A stretch of 64,000 bases of DNA from Sphingomonas suaedae. GTDB taxonomy: Bacteria > Pseudomonadota > Alphaproteobacteria > Sphingomonadales > Sphingomonadaceae. Positions 49,831 through 59,402 of this stretch are shown here, in pieces. A program made the translations under genes and the position numbers. Location of the stretch: contig NZ_CP042239.1 in the NCBI RefSeq assembly GCF_007833215.1, positions 2,788,001 through 2,852,000 on the forward strand, written 5' to 3'. Every line of letters starts with the position of its first letter. Position 1 is the first letter of the stretch. Below the pieces are notes generated by a model. The model was not told the origin of the DNA. It saw nothing but the letters and a program-made list of their open reading frames with translations, and ran no database searches.

Positions 49831-52302
49831 ATGAGTTGGACTAAGCCAAGAGTGACCATCGGTCTGGCTGCGGGCGTCGCCGCACTTTCGCTCGTTGCCG
49901 GCGCATCGGCCCTGCATGCGCAACCCCTCCCGGCGGCAACAAAGTCGGTAAATATCAAGGCGCAGAACCTCAGTTCGGCCCTGTTGGCGCTCGCCCGGCA
50001 GACACGAACGCAGATTGTCTTCGATCCCGCCATCGTGCGGGGCCGGAAAGTGTCCAGGATCGAGGGCGCGATGTCGGCTGAACAGGCGCTGCGCCAGCTG
50101 CTCGCCGGAACCGGTTTGCATTTTCTGGCGACCGGCCCTGAACGCTTCACGGTCGTCGCCGCGACCAGGACGCGATCACCCCGGCCCCCAGAGCTCGCGC
50201 AGCCCGTCACACAGCGTGATCCCCCCGTCGGCGACCCGGCGATCGACACCATAGACAGCCTGCCGCTTGAAATTGTCGTCACCGCACGCAAGCGCACGGA
50301 AAACCTCATTGACGTTCCAGTGCCGGTGACGGCGCTTTCTGGCGACCAGTTGGCCGCGTCCAGCCAGGCCCGCCTCGAGAACTACTTTTCGTCGGTACCC
50401 GGACTGAATCTTACAAAAGGTGGCTCGGGCGATCAGGCGCAAGTGTCCATTCGGGGCATTTCGTCCGGCTTCAGCAATCCCAGTGTCGGAATCGTCATCG
50501 ATGATATCCCGTTTGGTTCGTCCAGTTTCTGGGGCGGCGGCGCGCTCGTTCCGGATATCGATCCCGGCGACCTGGAGCGCGTCGAAATTTTGCGGGGTCC
50601 GCAAGGGACGCTTTATGGCTCAAGCTCGCTTGGCGGCCTGATAAAGTACGTGACGAAGGCACCGTCGACCCGCGCCTATGAAGCCCGGCTTGAAGCCGGC
50701 GTGCTGCATACCGAAGGTGGCCGCGAGCTCGGCTATAGCGGCCGCGCGTCGCTCAACGTTCCCGCCGGAGACACGCTGGCGTTTCGCGTCAGCGGGTTCG
50801 GCCGACACGAACCTGGCTATATCGACAATGTCGCCACCGGCCAGCGGGACGTAAACGCCGTCGATGCCTATGGCGGCCGAGTCAGCGCGCTGTGGCGCCC
50901 CAGCGACGATCTTAGCATCCGCATCGGCGCCTTCACACAGCACAGCACGCATGACGGTGCCTCGATCGTCAACACGACACTAGGAACGCTGCAACAGGCG
51001 CTCAAGGCCAATACCGGAGGATCCGATCTCGATTTCAGCGGCCTAAACGCGGTTGCGACGCTGCAACTGGGCTCTGCAGAGATCACGTCGTTGACCGGAT
51101 ATAGCCGATATCGCAATGATTCGACCGTCGATCTGGGGGTTAACGCCTTTCTTGGCCCGCTTAGCTATGCTGCGGACATTCGCACCGATAAATTCTCACA
51201 GGAATTGCGGCTGGCGCTACCGGTCAGCGCTGCGATCGATTGGCTGATCGGTGGCTTCTACACGGCCGAGGACACGCAATATCACGAGCTCGTCTCGCTT
51301 TACGACCCGGTCGCGCAGCGGCCCGTGGCAGATGGATATAATACGGTCTCGACCGGCAACTTTCATGAATATGCCGTCTTCTCCAACCTCACAGTGAAGT
51401 TGTCGGAGGTGTTCGATATCCAGTTCGGTGGCCGCTATGCGCGCTACGACCAGAGTTTCGGTCAGGTGTGGAACGGTTTGTTTATTCCGAGCCCACCCTT
51501 CATCCCGCCCCGTTCCACGCCGGAGGATGATGCGTTTACTTATCTGGTGACGCCTCGGCTCAGGCTGGCGACCGATCTCAATTTGTATGCTCGCTTTGCA
51601 TCGGGCTATCGCGCAGGCGGGCCTAATTCCAGCCCGACGCCGACCTCATTGCCGACATTCAAGCCCGACAAGGCACGCAATTACGAGATTGGATTGAAGG
51701 GCCGCGGTTTTGGCGGCGCGATGTCCTATGACCTGTCAGTCTACTATATCGATTGGGACGACATCCAGCTTCAGACATTCAACCCGTCTGCGCAAACGAC
51801 GGTCTATGTGAACGGTAACAGAGCGCGCAGCTGGGGGGTCGAATTCTCTGTGGAGGCAAGGCCGTGGACCGGCCTGACGGTAACAGCCTGGGGATCGTGG
51901 AACAGCGCCGAACTTACCGAGGAAATTCCTGTCAATATTCTGGCGATCGGATCGGCAGGCGACGCCTTGCCTTTTAGCCAAAATTTCTCCGGCTATGCAT
52001 CTGCGGAGCAGGCGTTCCAGGTGGGTAATGGCATGGCGGTATTTTTCGGCGGGTCGGCCAGCTATATTGATCGTCGGCAAAACAACTTCCCGAACGGTCA
52101 GGTTACGGTGCGTCGGGCCCTGCCATCCTACACAAAAGTCGATCTGCGCGCCGGGCTGAGAGCCGACCGGTGGAAGTTGCAGGTCTATGCGGACAATGTG
52201 GGTGATTCTCGCGGTTGGCTGGCCATCAGTCCGTATAATTCGAGCGATATCCAGGCGATCCGGCCGCGGACGATCGGTGCGAGCATCGCTTACGACTTCT
52301 GA
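49831..52302 (+). CDS. TonB-dependent receptor with STN domain
   Basis: The 823-aa product has a signal peptide ending LHAQ, an STN domain at about residues 38-95 (VNIKAQNLSSALLALARQTRTQI), a TonB-box/plug start (LEIVVTARKRTENLIDVPVPVTALS), a plug with ILRGPQGTLYGSSSLGGLIKY, and a barrel ending RTIGASIAYDF. The STN domain fits the FecI/FecR pair encoded upstream. Downstream genes encode hydrolases that may process the imported ligand. Confidence 0.92.
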   Translation: MSWTKPRVTIGLAAGVAALSLVAGASALHAQPLPAATKSVNIKAQNLSSALLALARQTRTQIVFDPAIVRGRKVSRIEGAMSAEQALRQLLAGTGLHFLATGPERFTVVAATRTRSPRPPELAQPVTQRDPPVGDPAIDTIDSLPLEIVVTARKRTENLIDVPVPVTALSGDQLAASSQARLENYFSSVPGLNLTKGGSGDQAQVSIRGISSGFSNPSVGIVIDDIPFGSSSFWGGGALVPDIDPGDLERVEILRGPQGTLYGSSSLGGLIKYVTKAPSTRAYEARLEAGVLHTEGGRELGYSGRASLNVPAGDTLAFRVSGFGRHEPGYIDNVATGQRDVNAVDAYGGRVSALWRPSDDLSIRIGAFTQHSTHDGASIVNTTLGTLQQALKANTGGSDLDFSGLNAVATLQLGSAEITSLTGYSRYRNDSTVDLGVNAFLGPLSYAADIRTDKFSQELRLALPVSAAIDWLIGGFYTAEDTQYHELVSLYDPVAQRPVADGYNTVSTGNFHEYAVFSNLTVKLSEVFDIQFGGRYARYDQSFGQVWNGLFIPSPPFIPPRSTPEDDAFTYLVTPRLRLATDLNLYARFASGYRAGGPNSSPTPTSLPTFKPDKARNYEIGLKGRGFGGAMSYDLSVYYIDWDDIQLQTFNPSAQTTVYVNGNRARSWGVEFSVEARPWTGLTVTAWGSWNSAELTEEIPVNILAIGSAGDALPFSQNFSGYASAEQAFQVGNGMAVFFGGSASYIDRRQNNFPNGQVTVRRALPSYTKVDLRAGLRADRWKLQVYADNVGDSRGWLAISPYNSSDIQAIRPRTIGASIAYDF

Positions 52303-52384
52303 GTGCCCCCCGTAGTGCGCTTGCAACCCTCTGCGCACTCGCTTGGTCTGCCTGGTCGAAAGCAGGCGGGAATGATGAGGAGAG

Positions 52385-52807
52385 ATGTCATTGGCTAAAC
52401 CAACCGACCCAAAATCCTGGTCGATTTCGACCATAGTGGAGCCGGATGGTCCGGCGTGCTTCGCGTTCGCTGACAGCGACCTAGATGTCGCGGCGGCTTC
52501 GCCGGTCGAGCAACTGCTCGCAGCTGTCGGGTCTTGCTTCGGCCAATCGTGTATCGCGATGATGCGATATCACGCCTGGCCCGTTTTAGCCGTCGAGCTA
52601 GTCGTCAAAGGTCACAAGCCTGCCGGTCCGCTTATCGGCAAGGGGCTGGATACTCTGGAAATATTCGCGCATTTTTGCGGCGCGATAAGTGTAGAGCGCC
52701 AGCAACGCCTGCTGGCTGACGCGAAAAAAGTCTGCACCGTTACCAATTCACTTTCGTCCGCAATTATGATCACCGTCAAAACGGTCGAGACAGCGCCGGC
52801 GCTATGA
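52385..52807 (+). CDS. OsmC/Ohr-like protein
   Basis: The 140-aa product shows the OsmC-fold helix with ASPVEQLLAAVGSCFGQSC, where the family's redox Cys usually sits, and a C-terminal strand-helix region with CTVTNSLSS carrying the second Cys. OsmC/Ohr proteins reduce organic hydroperoxides; many relatives have other thiol-related roles. The stop overlaps the start of the following hydrolase (ATGA). Confidence 0.78.
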   Translation: MSLAKPTDPKSWSISTIVEPDGPACFAFADSDLDVAAASPVEQLLAAVGSCFGQSCIAMMRYHAWPVLAVELVVKGHKPAGPLIGKGLDTLEIFAHFCGAISVERQQRLLADAKKVCTVTNSLSSAIMITVKTVETAPAL

Positions 52808-53919
52808 TCGTTACTTTCGGAATCACGCTGGTGATCATTGCGCTGATCATCATATGTGTCACATTATTGCGCATCTTGCTGCAGGCATCCGTCGCTCGCA
52901 AGCGGCGTTTGTCGGGTCCGCGGTACGTCGATGAACTCGCCTTCTGGAATGTTCGCGGCGTTCGCCAGGCGGTGCAAATCCGCGGCACTGATACTGGCAA
53001 CCCCGTCTTGCTATATCTCCATGGCGGACCCGGTTGGCCAATGATGCCGCGGGCACATGAGTTTCAGCGCGCTTGGGAAACGATGTTCACCGTTGTGCAG
53101 TGGGACCAGCGGCTTGGCGGCAAGACGCTTGCGCAAAGCGGCATCGGGGAGGAAGCGCCCACAATCGATGGTTTTGTTGCGGATGGCCTCGATCTGGTCG
53201 CACAACTCCAGGCCCGGTTCCCAGGCGTGCCGATCATCCTGATGGGTCACTCATGGGGGACGGTGATGGGAATCGAGATGGTTCGGCGTGCGCCGGATTG
53301 CTTCGCCGCCTATGTCGCCATCGGCCAGGTTTCGAATTTCATGAAATCGGAGCGGTACGGATATGAGACCGTCCTGAAGGAGGCGAAGCGCCGAAACGCG
53401 AGAAAGATCGTTGAAGCACTTGCGGCCATTCCCGATTATGGTCAGGCCCCATTGGTGCCTGGCGAACTCGTCGCGGTCCGAAAGGCGTATGCCAAGCTGG
53501 GTTTCGCCAACCGCGCGGCAAGGCACGGGCTGCTCATCGACATGCTGCAGGGCGCGTTTAGATCCCCGGACTATCGCTGGCGCGACTTGACGGCTCTCGT
53601 CAATATGGCCGCCCAGACAAAAGCCTTCGGCATGTCACTCGCCGAGCTTCCGCAGTTCAGTGCGCGGACCGAGGGAACACGGATCAACTGTCCGATCATC
53701 ATGGTCGGAGGCCAGTATGACCTGTTTACACCCACGCCGACGGCGCGTGCCTATTTCGATACGCTGGACGCGCCCCAAAAGGAATTCATCGAGGTTGATG
53801 ACCTGGCCCATGGTGGGCCGCTCGAGAAGCCAGCGTTCTTTGAAGAACTGCTGCGGACCCGTGTCAGGCCGCTAGTCGACCACGTAGCGCGGGCGAAACA
53901 ATCGCCTTCGCATTCCTGA
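52804..53919 (+). CDS. Membrane-anchored alpha/beta hydrolase (S33, proline iminopeptidase-like)
   Basis: The 371-aa product has one N-terminal membrane helix (FGITLVIIALIIICVTLLRILL) then an alpha/beta hydrolase with the oxyanion motif LYLHGGPGWP, nucleophile GHSWGT, Asp in GGQYDLFTP and His in DDLAHGG. The HGGPG motif is typical of S33 peptidases that cut N-terminal Pro or amides. Cotranslation with the OsmC-like gene and linkage to the receptor suggest processing of an imported compound. Confidence 0.85.
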   Translation: MIVTFGITLVIIALIIICVTLLRILLQASVARKRRLSGPRYVDELAFWNVRGVRQAVQIRGTDTGNPVLLYLHGGPGWPMMPRAHEFQRAWETMFTVVQWDQRLGGKTLAQSGIGEEAPTIDGFVADGLDLVAQLQARFPGVPIILMGHSWGTVMGIEMVRRAPDCFAAYVAIGQVSNFMKSERYGYETVLKEAKRRNARKIVEALAAIPDYGQAPLVPGELVAVRKAYAKLGFANRAARHGLLIDMLQGAFRSPDYRWRDLTALVNMAAQTKAFGMSLAELPQFSARTEGTRINCPIIMVGGQYDLFTPTPTARAYFDTLDAPQKEFIEVDDLAHGGPLEKPAFFEELLRTRVRPLVDHVARAKQSPSHS

Positions 53920-53943
53920 ATCTTTAATCGATAAAGGATTCTC

Positions 53944-55068
53944 ATGGCCCGTTCCCATGAAGGCACCGATGCGCCGATATTCTTCGAAACGTACGCGCAA
54001 TGCCGTGAGGCATTCCTGGCGACGGCAACACGCATCGGTGCGCAGGTTGAAGGCCATCTCCATCCCGATTGCCGGGGCCCGGATGGATCCGAATTGGCGA
54101 TCGACATTGCCTTCTTCGGACCGCGAGACGCCCGGCGGCTGTTCGTGCTGTCGTCCGGAACGCATGGATGTGAGGGCTTTGCCGGGAGTGCGGTCCAACT
54201 GAATACGATGCGTCGGCTCGACGAACTTATGGGCGAAGCAGACGACACTGCCTTGCTGTTCGTCCATGGGGTAAACCCTTATGGCTGGGCGTATTTCAGT
54301 CGCACCAACGAGAATCAGGTCGATCTCAATCGCAATTTCATCGATTTCGGGGCGAAGCCTCCAGAGCATTCGCTTGCCCCCGACATTCAGCGCTTAAGCA
54401 CGTATTCTACTGTGAAGGGCCCTGACCTGGAAAAAATCATAGCCGGGTTCAGTGAATTAGCCGAGATCCACGGGCTCGAGGCAGCCGCAGACGCACTGCA
54501 ATGCGGTCAGTATTTCCAGACTGACGGTGTTGGATTCGGCGGGCTTGGCGAACAATGGTCCAACGTCACGATGCGATCGATATGGTCGAAATATCTGGGC
54601 GGCAGGGACAAGATCGGTTGGATCGACCTGCACACTGGCCTCGGTCGATATGGTGAGCCGGTCATTCTGAATTTCGATCCCCCAGGCACCACCGCGCACA
54701 ACATCGTGCTTTCATGGTGGGGCGAGGCGGCGCTGGCTGCGTCGAACGCCGCGTTCCGCAGCGGGGCGCGGCCAAATTATTCTGGCCTGCTGTTGCAGGC
54801 TGCGCAGGACACAGCGTTGACGTTCGGCAGTGTTCTAGCCGGCGCCGTGATCGAGTTCGGCACCTTTGCGCCGATCGAAGCCGCCAAATCACTTTGGATC
54901 GACCGTTGGCTCCGCAACCTTCCCGACGGTGCGGAAACCAACAGCGTCGAAAGGTTGCGCGCCGAAGCGCTGCGCTTTTTCTATCCGAACGAAATCGAAT
55001 GGAACCACAAAGTCCTGGAAAACGGGTGGCGCATCATTGCACCCGCTTTCAGAGAATTCGCGCGGTAG
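53944..55068 (+). CDS. DUF2817 (M14-like) metallopeptidase
   Basis: The 374-aa product has the zinc pair in SSGTHGCEGFAGS (H-x-x-E) and a third His in GWIDLHTGLG, as in M14-type carboxypeptidases; NENQVDLNRNF is also family-typical. No signal peptide is seen, so action is cytoplasmic. It follows the S33 hydrolase by 24 bp and probably completes a peptide- or amide-degrading operon. Confidence 0.85.
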   Translation: MARSHEGTDAPIFFETYAQCREAFLATATRIGAQVEGHLHPDCRGPDGSELAIDIAFFGPRDARRLFVLSSGTHGCEGFAGSAVQLNTMRRLDELMGEADDTALLFVHGVNPYGWAYFSRTNENQVDLNRNFIDFGAKPPEHSLAPDIQRLSTYSTVKGPDLEKIIAGFSELAEIHGLEAAADALQCGQYFQTDGVGFGGLGEQWSNVTMRSIWSKYLGGRDKIGWIDLHTGLGRYGEPVILNFDPPGTTAHNIVLSWWGEAALAASNAAFRSGARPNYSGLLLQAAQDTALTFGSVLAGAVIEFGTFAPIEAAKSLWIDRWLRNLPDGAETNSVERLRAEALRFFYPNEIEWNHKVLENGWRIIAPAFREFAR

Positions 55069-55089
55069 ATGATCGCCTCCAGCATTCGT

Positions 55090-55400
55090 GCGGCAGGATG
55101 CGATGGATACAGTGGGGGCGCTACACCTGCGGCGATACCGGTCCGATTTTCACAATGAACTCCATCTGGCGCAGGCCGGGCATAATGTGACCCTTGTCCA
55201 GGACGCAGGCATCACTGGATGTCTATCACGCCCGCCGGCCCAACGCCCCGAACATGCCCGTGCTGATGATGGACCGGATCACACGTGGCAGAATCTTTGG
55301 CCGCGGCTCGCCAATGACAGCCCGTCAAGGGAGCGGTCGCATCGCCCGTGCCGCAAGCAGTCGCCGGTACGGCCCAGACCTTGCCGACCTGAACGGCAGG
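55090..55400 (+). pseudogene. Decayed GH43 C-terminal fragment
   Basis: Out-of-frame pieces reproduce the 3' part of the GH43 gene at 43344-44390: the stretch encoding VYHARRPNAPNMPVLMMDRIT near 55217-55280 matches YHARRPNAPNKRVLMMDRIT there, and flanking DNA (CATCACTGGATG, GCCAATGACAGCCCGTCAA) also matches with indels. No start or full frame remains. The remaining bases to 55605 form the upstream region of the next TonB receptor gene. Confidence 0.8.
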
Positions 55401-55605
55401 CTACGCCACATCCCACATCTCGACCGACGCAATTCGCGGACCGTGTCGGCCCAGGCATTCGGGCAGGCCTGGAAGCTCGACTAAGCAGGGCAAAGCCGCC
55501 GCTCCAAAATGCGCGAGCAAGTGCGTTTGACGCGTATGACTTATCCGATTAATAATGCGGTGGACACGCATCGGTATCGATGCGGCGAACAGGTGAGGAA
55601 ATATC

Positions 55606-58407
55606 ATGAGAAAGACGACGCGAGCGCTCGTTTCGGTATCACTGCTTCCGCTGGTCGCAGGGTTCGTGATTGCAGAAGCTGCCGCAGCGCCAGCGCAGCA
55701 GACCGCCGCGCAAACCGATGCGAGCGAGCCGCAGCCGGCTGACTCGGTAGAGGAAATCGTGATCACGGGCACGATTCGTCGCAGCCTGGAGGCGGCCGCC
55801 GAGATCAAGCGGGAATCACCGCGCGTCGTTGACTCGATCGTTGCCGAGGAAATCGGCAAATTCCCCGACCCGACCACCGCCGCCGCGCTGCAGCGTGTGC
55901 CCGGCGTACAGGTGACGGTTGGCGCCAACAACGAGATCACCGGCGTGGTCATCCGCGGCCTGGGCGACATCCTGACCACGCTCGACGGGCGTGAGTTCTT
56001 CTCGACCACCGACCGGTCGTTCTCGTTCCAGGATCTGCCAGCCGAAGCGCTGGCGCGAGTCGATGTCATCAAGTCGCAAACTGCGGACATCATCGAGGGC
56101 GGGATCGCGGGCGTAACCGATCTTCAGCTGAACAAGCCGTTCAAGTTCAACGACCCTGCGATCGTCGTCACCGTGCGCGGAAACTATGCGACCAACGTCG
56201 ACAAGCTTAATCCGCAGCTGGGATTGCTCGTCACTGATCGCTGGGATACCGGCGTCGGCGAGATCGGCGCCCTGCTGAACGTGTCGTGGAGCCACACCGA
56301 CTACAACCGCCCCTATCTCTATGCACCGGTCCGCCGGTCGACCGCGATCGCGCCGTTCAACCTGCCGGGCTTTGCCTCGCAGAACGTCGCGGGCGGCCTC
56401 AACGAATATGGCTGGTACGAACGGCCCCAGGCCAATGCGGCGCTGCAGTGGCAGGCGACGCCCGAGCTCGAAGTCTATGTCGATGGTCTCTATGCCGGCT
56501 ATCGCGCCAAGCAACAGTCGGCGTTCGTCGAGGCGCAGTTGTTCAATGCGGGAACAACGATTTCGAACGTTGTGGCAAACGACAATTGCTTCCGCGCGCG
56601 GGTCAATCCCGCCGGATTCAATCCGACGCCGCAGCAAATCAACCCGCAGCCGACAGAAACCAATCCCAATCCGGTGCCAATGTTCGAGTTGCAGCACCTG
56701 TGCGAGATCGACAGCGCGACCTATGGCAATACCACGTCGTTCGTCAGCACGCAGGCGCGCGACCAGCAGACCGACAATTACCTGATCGGCGGCGGGTTCA
56801 TCTTCGAACGGGGACCGGGCCGTGTGAAGTTCGACCTCGCCTATCAGGAATCGACCTTCACCAACAATGTCGTCATCGTCGACATCGGCAAGCGGCTCGC
56901 GCAGGTGCAGGTGCAGAGCAATGTCGATCTCAATGCGCAATATGAGTTCGTCGGCAATCCGCTGAACGATCCGACGGATTTCCGGCTGCGCAACGGCCTC
57001 AACCAGAACTTCAATCGCCAGGAAGGATCGCTGTTCCAGGCGCGGATGGACAGCGAGTTCGATGTCGGCGGCTTCATTCCCAAGCTGCAGTTCGGCCTGC
57101 GCTTCGCCGATCGCAGCGCGGTGTCGAACCAGGCACTCGTTAACCGCGCGGCGCCAGGCGGCGATTCGGTCACGTTGCTCAGCTCGCTGGACCTGCCGGC
57201 GGACTTTCTGGTCGAAGTGCCCGGCATTCCACGGCTGAACGGCGGCGCGCCAAGGCTGTCGCCCAATCCCGATTATCTGCGATCGGCAGCGGGCCGCGAC
57301 CGGCTTCGCGCGATCTATGGCGTCGCTCTGGGTGACCCGGCTTTCCAGCCGGAGCGCCGTTTCGATGCGAAGGAGCGCACCTTCGCCGGCTATATTCAGG
57401 CGAATTACGAGTTCGAACTGGGCGGCCCGGTGGTGCTCGACGGCACCGTCGGCGTTCGACCGACGCTGACCGATCGGCAGATCGCCGGTGCCGGCGTTAT
57501 CAGTAACGTCGTTACGCCGGTCGTGGCGAAGACCTCTGATGTCGACGTGCTGCCCAATGCAAGCGCACGGCTTCAGTTGGGCGGCGGGCTTCAGGTGCGA
57601 GCGACCTATTCCAAGGCCATCCGCCGTCCTGGTTTTGGTGCGCTCAATCCGGGCCTGAACTACATAGTCGCGACCAATCCGAACGTTCAGAATTCGGGTT
57701 CGGCAGGCAATCCCGACCTGCGTCCGCAAAAGTCGGAAAGCTTCGACGCGACGGTCGAATATTATTGGCGGACGGGCTTTGTCGCGGTGGCCGGCTATTA
57801 TCGCGATATTACCGACCGCGTGATCAGCTCGCCTACGCTGGAGGAAATCGACGGCATCGGATACAATATCACCCGTCCGCGCAACGTCGGCCAGGCAACG
57901 CTCAAGGGCGTTGAGGTCAGCGGCCAGGCATTTTTCGACTTCCTGCCAGGCGCGCTGTCCGGATTTGGCGTGTCCGGCAACTTCACCTATGCCGACTCTG
58001 AAGTTGGCGGCGGGGATTCGCTGGCCGGGCTGCCGCTTCAGGGCGTCAGCAAGTACAACTTCAACGCTGGCCTGATCTATGAGAAATTCGGCTTGTCGGG
58101 TCGTGTCATCTATACCCATCGCTCGCGCTATTTCGATCAGGAGACCACCGGTCTTAACTTGGTGCGGCCGGTCAGCGACGAGCAGCTTGCGACCGACGCG
58201 ACGCCGGTCAACCTCAACTATGTGCGACCGGGTGGGCGGCTCGATTTCGGCCTCGGCTATGAATTGAACAAGAATTTGCGCGTCGACGTCGGCGGCACAA
58301 ACATCTTGGGCAATAAGTATCGCAGCTATTTTGACCCGACGGGGTTCACGCGCGACATCCGGTTTGACGACACGATTTACACCGTCGGCATCCGCGCGCG
58401 CATCTGA
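55606..58407 (+). CDS. TonB-dependent receptor, Xanthomonas/Caulobacter carbohydrate type
   Basis: The 933-aa product has a signal peptide ending IAEAAAAPAQQ, the TonB-box-like start EEIVITGTIRRSLE, and a plug containing ISDS-type replacement SIVAEEIGKFPDPTTAAALQRVPGV, diagnostic of the TonB-Xanth-Caul subfamily. The barrel ends YTVGIRARI. There is no STN domain, so no FecI/R signalling. This subfamily commonly imports plant-derived saccharides, which fits the glycosidases nearby. Confidence 0.92.
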   Translation: MRKTTRALVSVSLLPLVAGFVIAEAAAAPAQQTAAQTDASEPQPADSVEEIVITGTIRRSLEAAAEIKRESPRVVDSIVAEEIGKFPDPTTAAALQRVPGVQVTVGANNEITGVVIRGLGDILTTLDGREFFSTTDRSFSFQDLPAEALARVDVIKSQTADIIEGGIAGVTDLQLNKPFKFNDPAIVVTVRGNYATNVDKLNPQLGLLVTDRWDTGVGEIGALLNVSWSHTDYNRPYLYAPVRRSTAIAPFNLPGFASQNVAGGLNEYGWYERPQANAALQWQATPELEVYVDGLYAGYRAKQQSAFVEAQLFNAGTTISNVVANDNCFRARVNPAGFNPTPQQINPQPTETNPNPVPMFELQHLCEIDSATYGNTTSFVSTQARDQQTDNYLIGGGFIFERGPGRVKFDLAYQESTFTNNVVIVDIGKRLAQVQVQSNVDLNAQYEFVGNPLNDPTDFRLRNGLNQNFNRQEGSLFQARMDSEFDVGGFIPKLQFGLRFADRSAVSNQALVNRAAPGGDSVTLLSSLDLPADFLVEVPGIPRLNGGAPRLSPNPDYLRSAAGRDRLRAIYGVALGDPAFQPERRFDAKERTFAGYIQANYEFELGGPVVLDGTVGVRPTLTDRQIAGAGVISNVVTPVVAKTSDVDVLPNASARLQLGGGLQVRATYSKAIRRPGFGALNPGLNYIVATNPNVQNSGSAGNPDLRPQKSESFDATVEYYWRTGFVAVAGYYRDITDRVISSPTLEEIDGIGYNITRPRNVGQATLKGVEVSGQAFFDFLPGALSGFGVSGNFTYADSEVGGGDSLAGLPLQGVSKYNFNAGLIYEKFGLSGRVIYTHRSRYFDQETTGLNLVRPVSDEQLATDATPVNLNYVRPGGRLDFGLGYELNKNLRVDVGGTNILGNKYRSYFDPTGFTRDIRFDDTIYTVGIRARI

Positions 58408-58615
58408 TCCAATATGTGTCCCCGGCGCTGGCGCTTGATAAGCGTCGGCGCCGGGCGCTTCCAAGCCCGTGGCGCTCGGAACGAGCGCCCCGGACCACAA
58501 CGCGGCACTCAGGCGCGACCTTTCGCGCGCATCCTTTCCTGGATTTAAACACTGGCTCGCTGGTTGGATCAAGCGACATGGCCGGCGAAACTTGCCGGTC
58601 GGGGCTTGCTCCCAT

Positions 58616-59152
58616 ATGCAGCATTGCATGGATGCAGCGCGGGAAAGAAACATTTTCGGCGCATTCGCGCTGATGATCAGCGACGATATTCACCGCTCGA
58701 CCCAGTCGCAGGCGCGTGAAGCCGGGCCGATCGCTTCCGCACTGGCACTGTTGGCGCATGAGCCGGGGCTTTCAATCCGGACGCTGGCTGCCGGTGTAAG
58801 CTTGTCCCATGCTGGCGCGGTGCGCCTGGTCGATCGCCTGGTCGCCGAAGGCCTGGTCGAGCGGCGCGCGCATAGCAGTGATGGCCGCACGCGGTCGTTG
58901 TACCTCACGAGGTCCGGCGCGGCGGCGAGCGTTGAAGTGTTGGCGGCAAGGGATCGCGTGATTGCCGACGGCCTATCGGTACTTAGCGACGCTGAACTCG
59001 AACTGTTGGGTGCCCTGTCCCAAAAGGTTGTTCGCGCACGGCTGCTGGGGCTCGAGCACGCTTATCAAATATGCCGACTATGCTGTGAGGCGGCGTGTAT
59101 TGAATGCCCGATCAGCGCGGAATTGCGGCAGCGCGCGCGGCAGCAGCAATAG
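58616..59152 (+). CDS. MarR family regulator
   Basis: The product is about 178 aa from the ATG at 58616; the open frame extends further upstream. The winged helix is ALLAHEPGLSIRTLAAGVSLSHAGAVRLVDRLVAEGLVERR, followed by the beta-wing RRAHSSDGRTRSLYLTRSG. The C-terminus is unusual in holding a Cys cluster (CRLCCEAACIEC), suggesting metal or redox sensing. Target genes are unknown; the nearest are the receptor upstream and decaying genes downstream. Confidence 0.82.
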   Translation: MQHCMDAARERNIFGAFALMISDDIHRSTQSQAREAGPIASALALLAHEPGLSIRTLAAGVSLSHAGAVRLVDRLVAEGLVERRAHSSDGRTRSLYLTRSGAAASVEVLAARDRVIADGLSVLSDAELELLGALSQKVVRARLLGLEHAYQICRLCCEAACIECPISAELRQRARQQQ

Positions 59153-59402
59153 CGGGCCGACCGGAAGTGCAAGCGGCCCGCGAGCTGGACGCTTCCATGG
59201 GCACCGTTCATCTGTATGGTCCTGTTAGCGAAAGCGCCTTGCGGAGGTAATGCAGAGCTGGTCCGCTGAATGCCAAGTTGTAATGGCGGTGACGTCCTCA
59301 TGCTATGGCGTCAATATTCCAAAATGACGTGAGCAGGATCGTCGGAAAACCCGGTCCGGGCCGTCTGAGCGTACGTGGCTTCCCTAAACACAAGGAAATA
59401 TC

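Noticed and set aside
52385-52807. Assignment of the OsmC-like protein as Ohr with certainty
   Set aside because: Only the fold-level signature and two Cys can be seen; the Ohr-specific residues were not confirmed, so no gene symbol was given.
55816-58653. Very long open frame (945 codons) on the minus strand
   Set aside because: It is the antisense shadow of the TonB receptor at 55606; its composition is Arg/Ala/Asp-rich without any domain, and the + strand product is a clear receptor.
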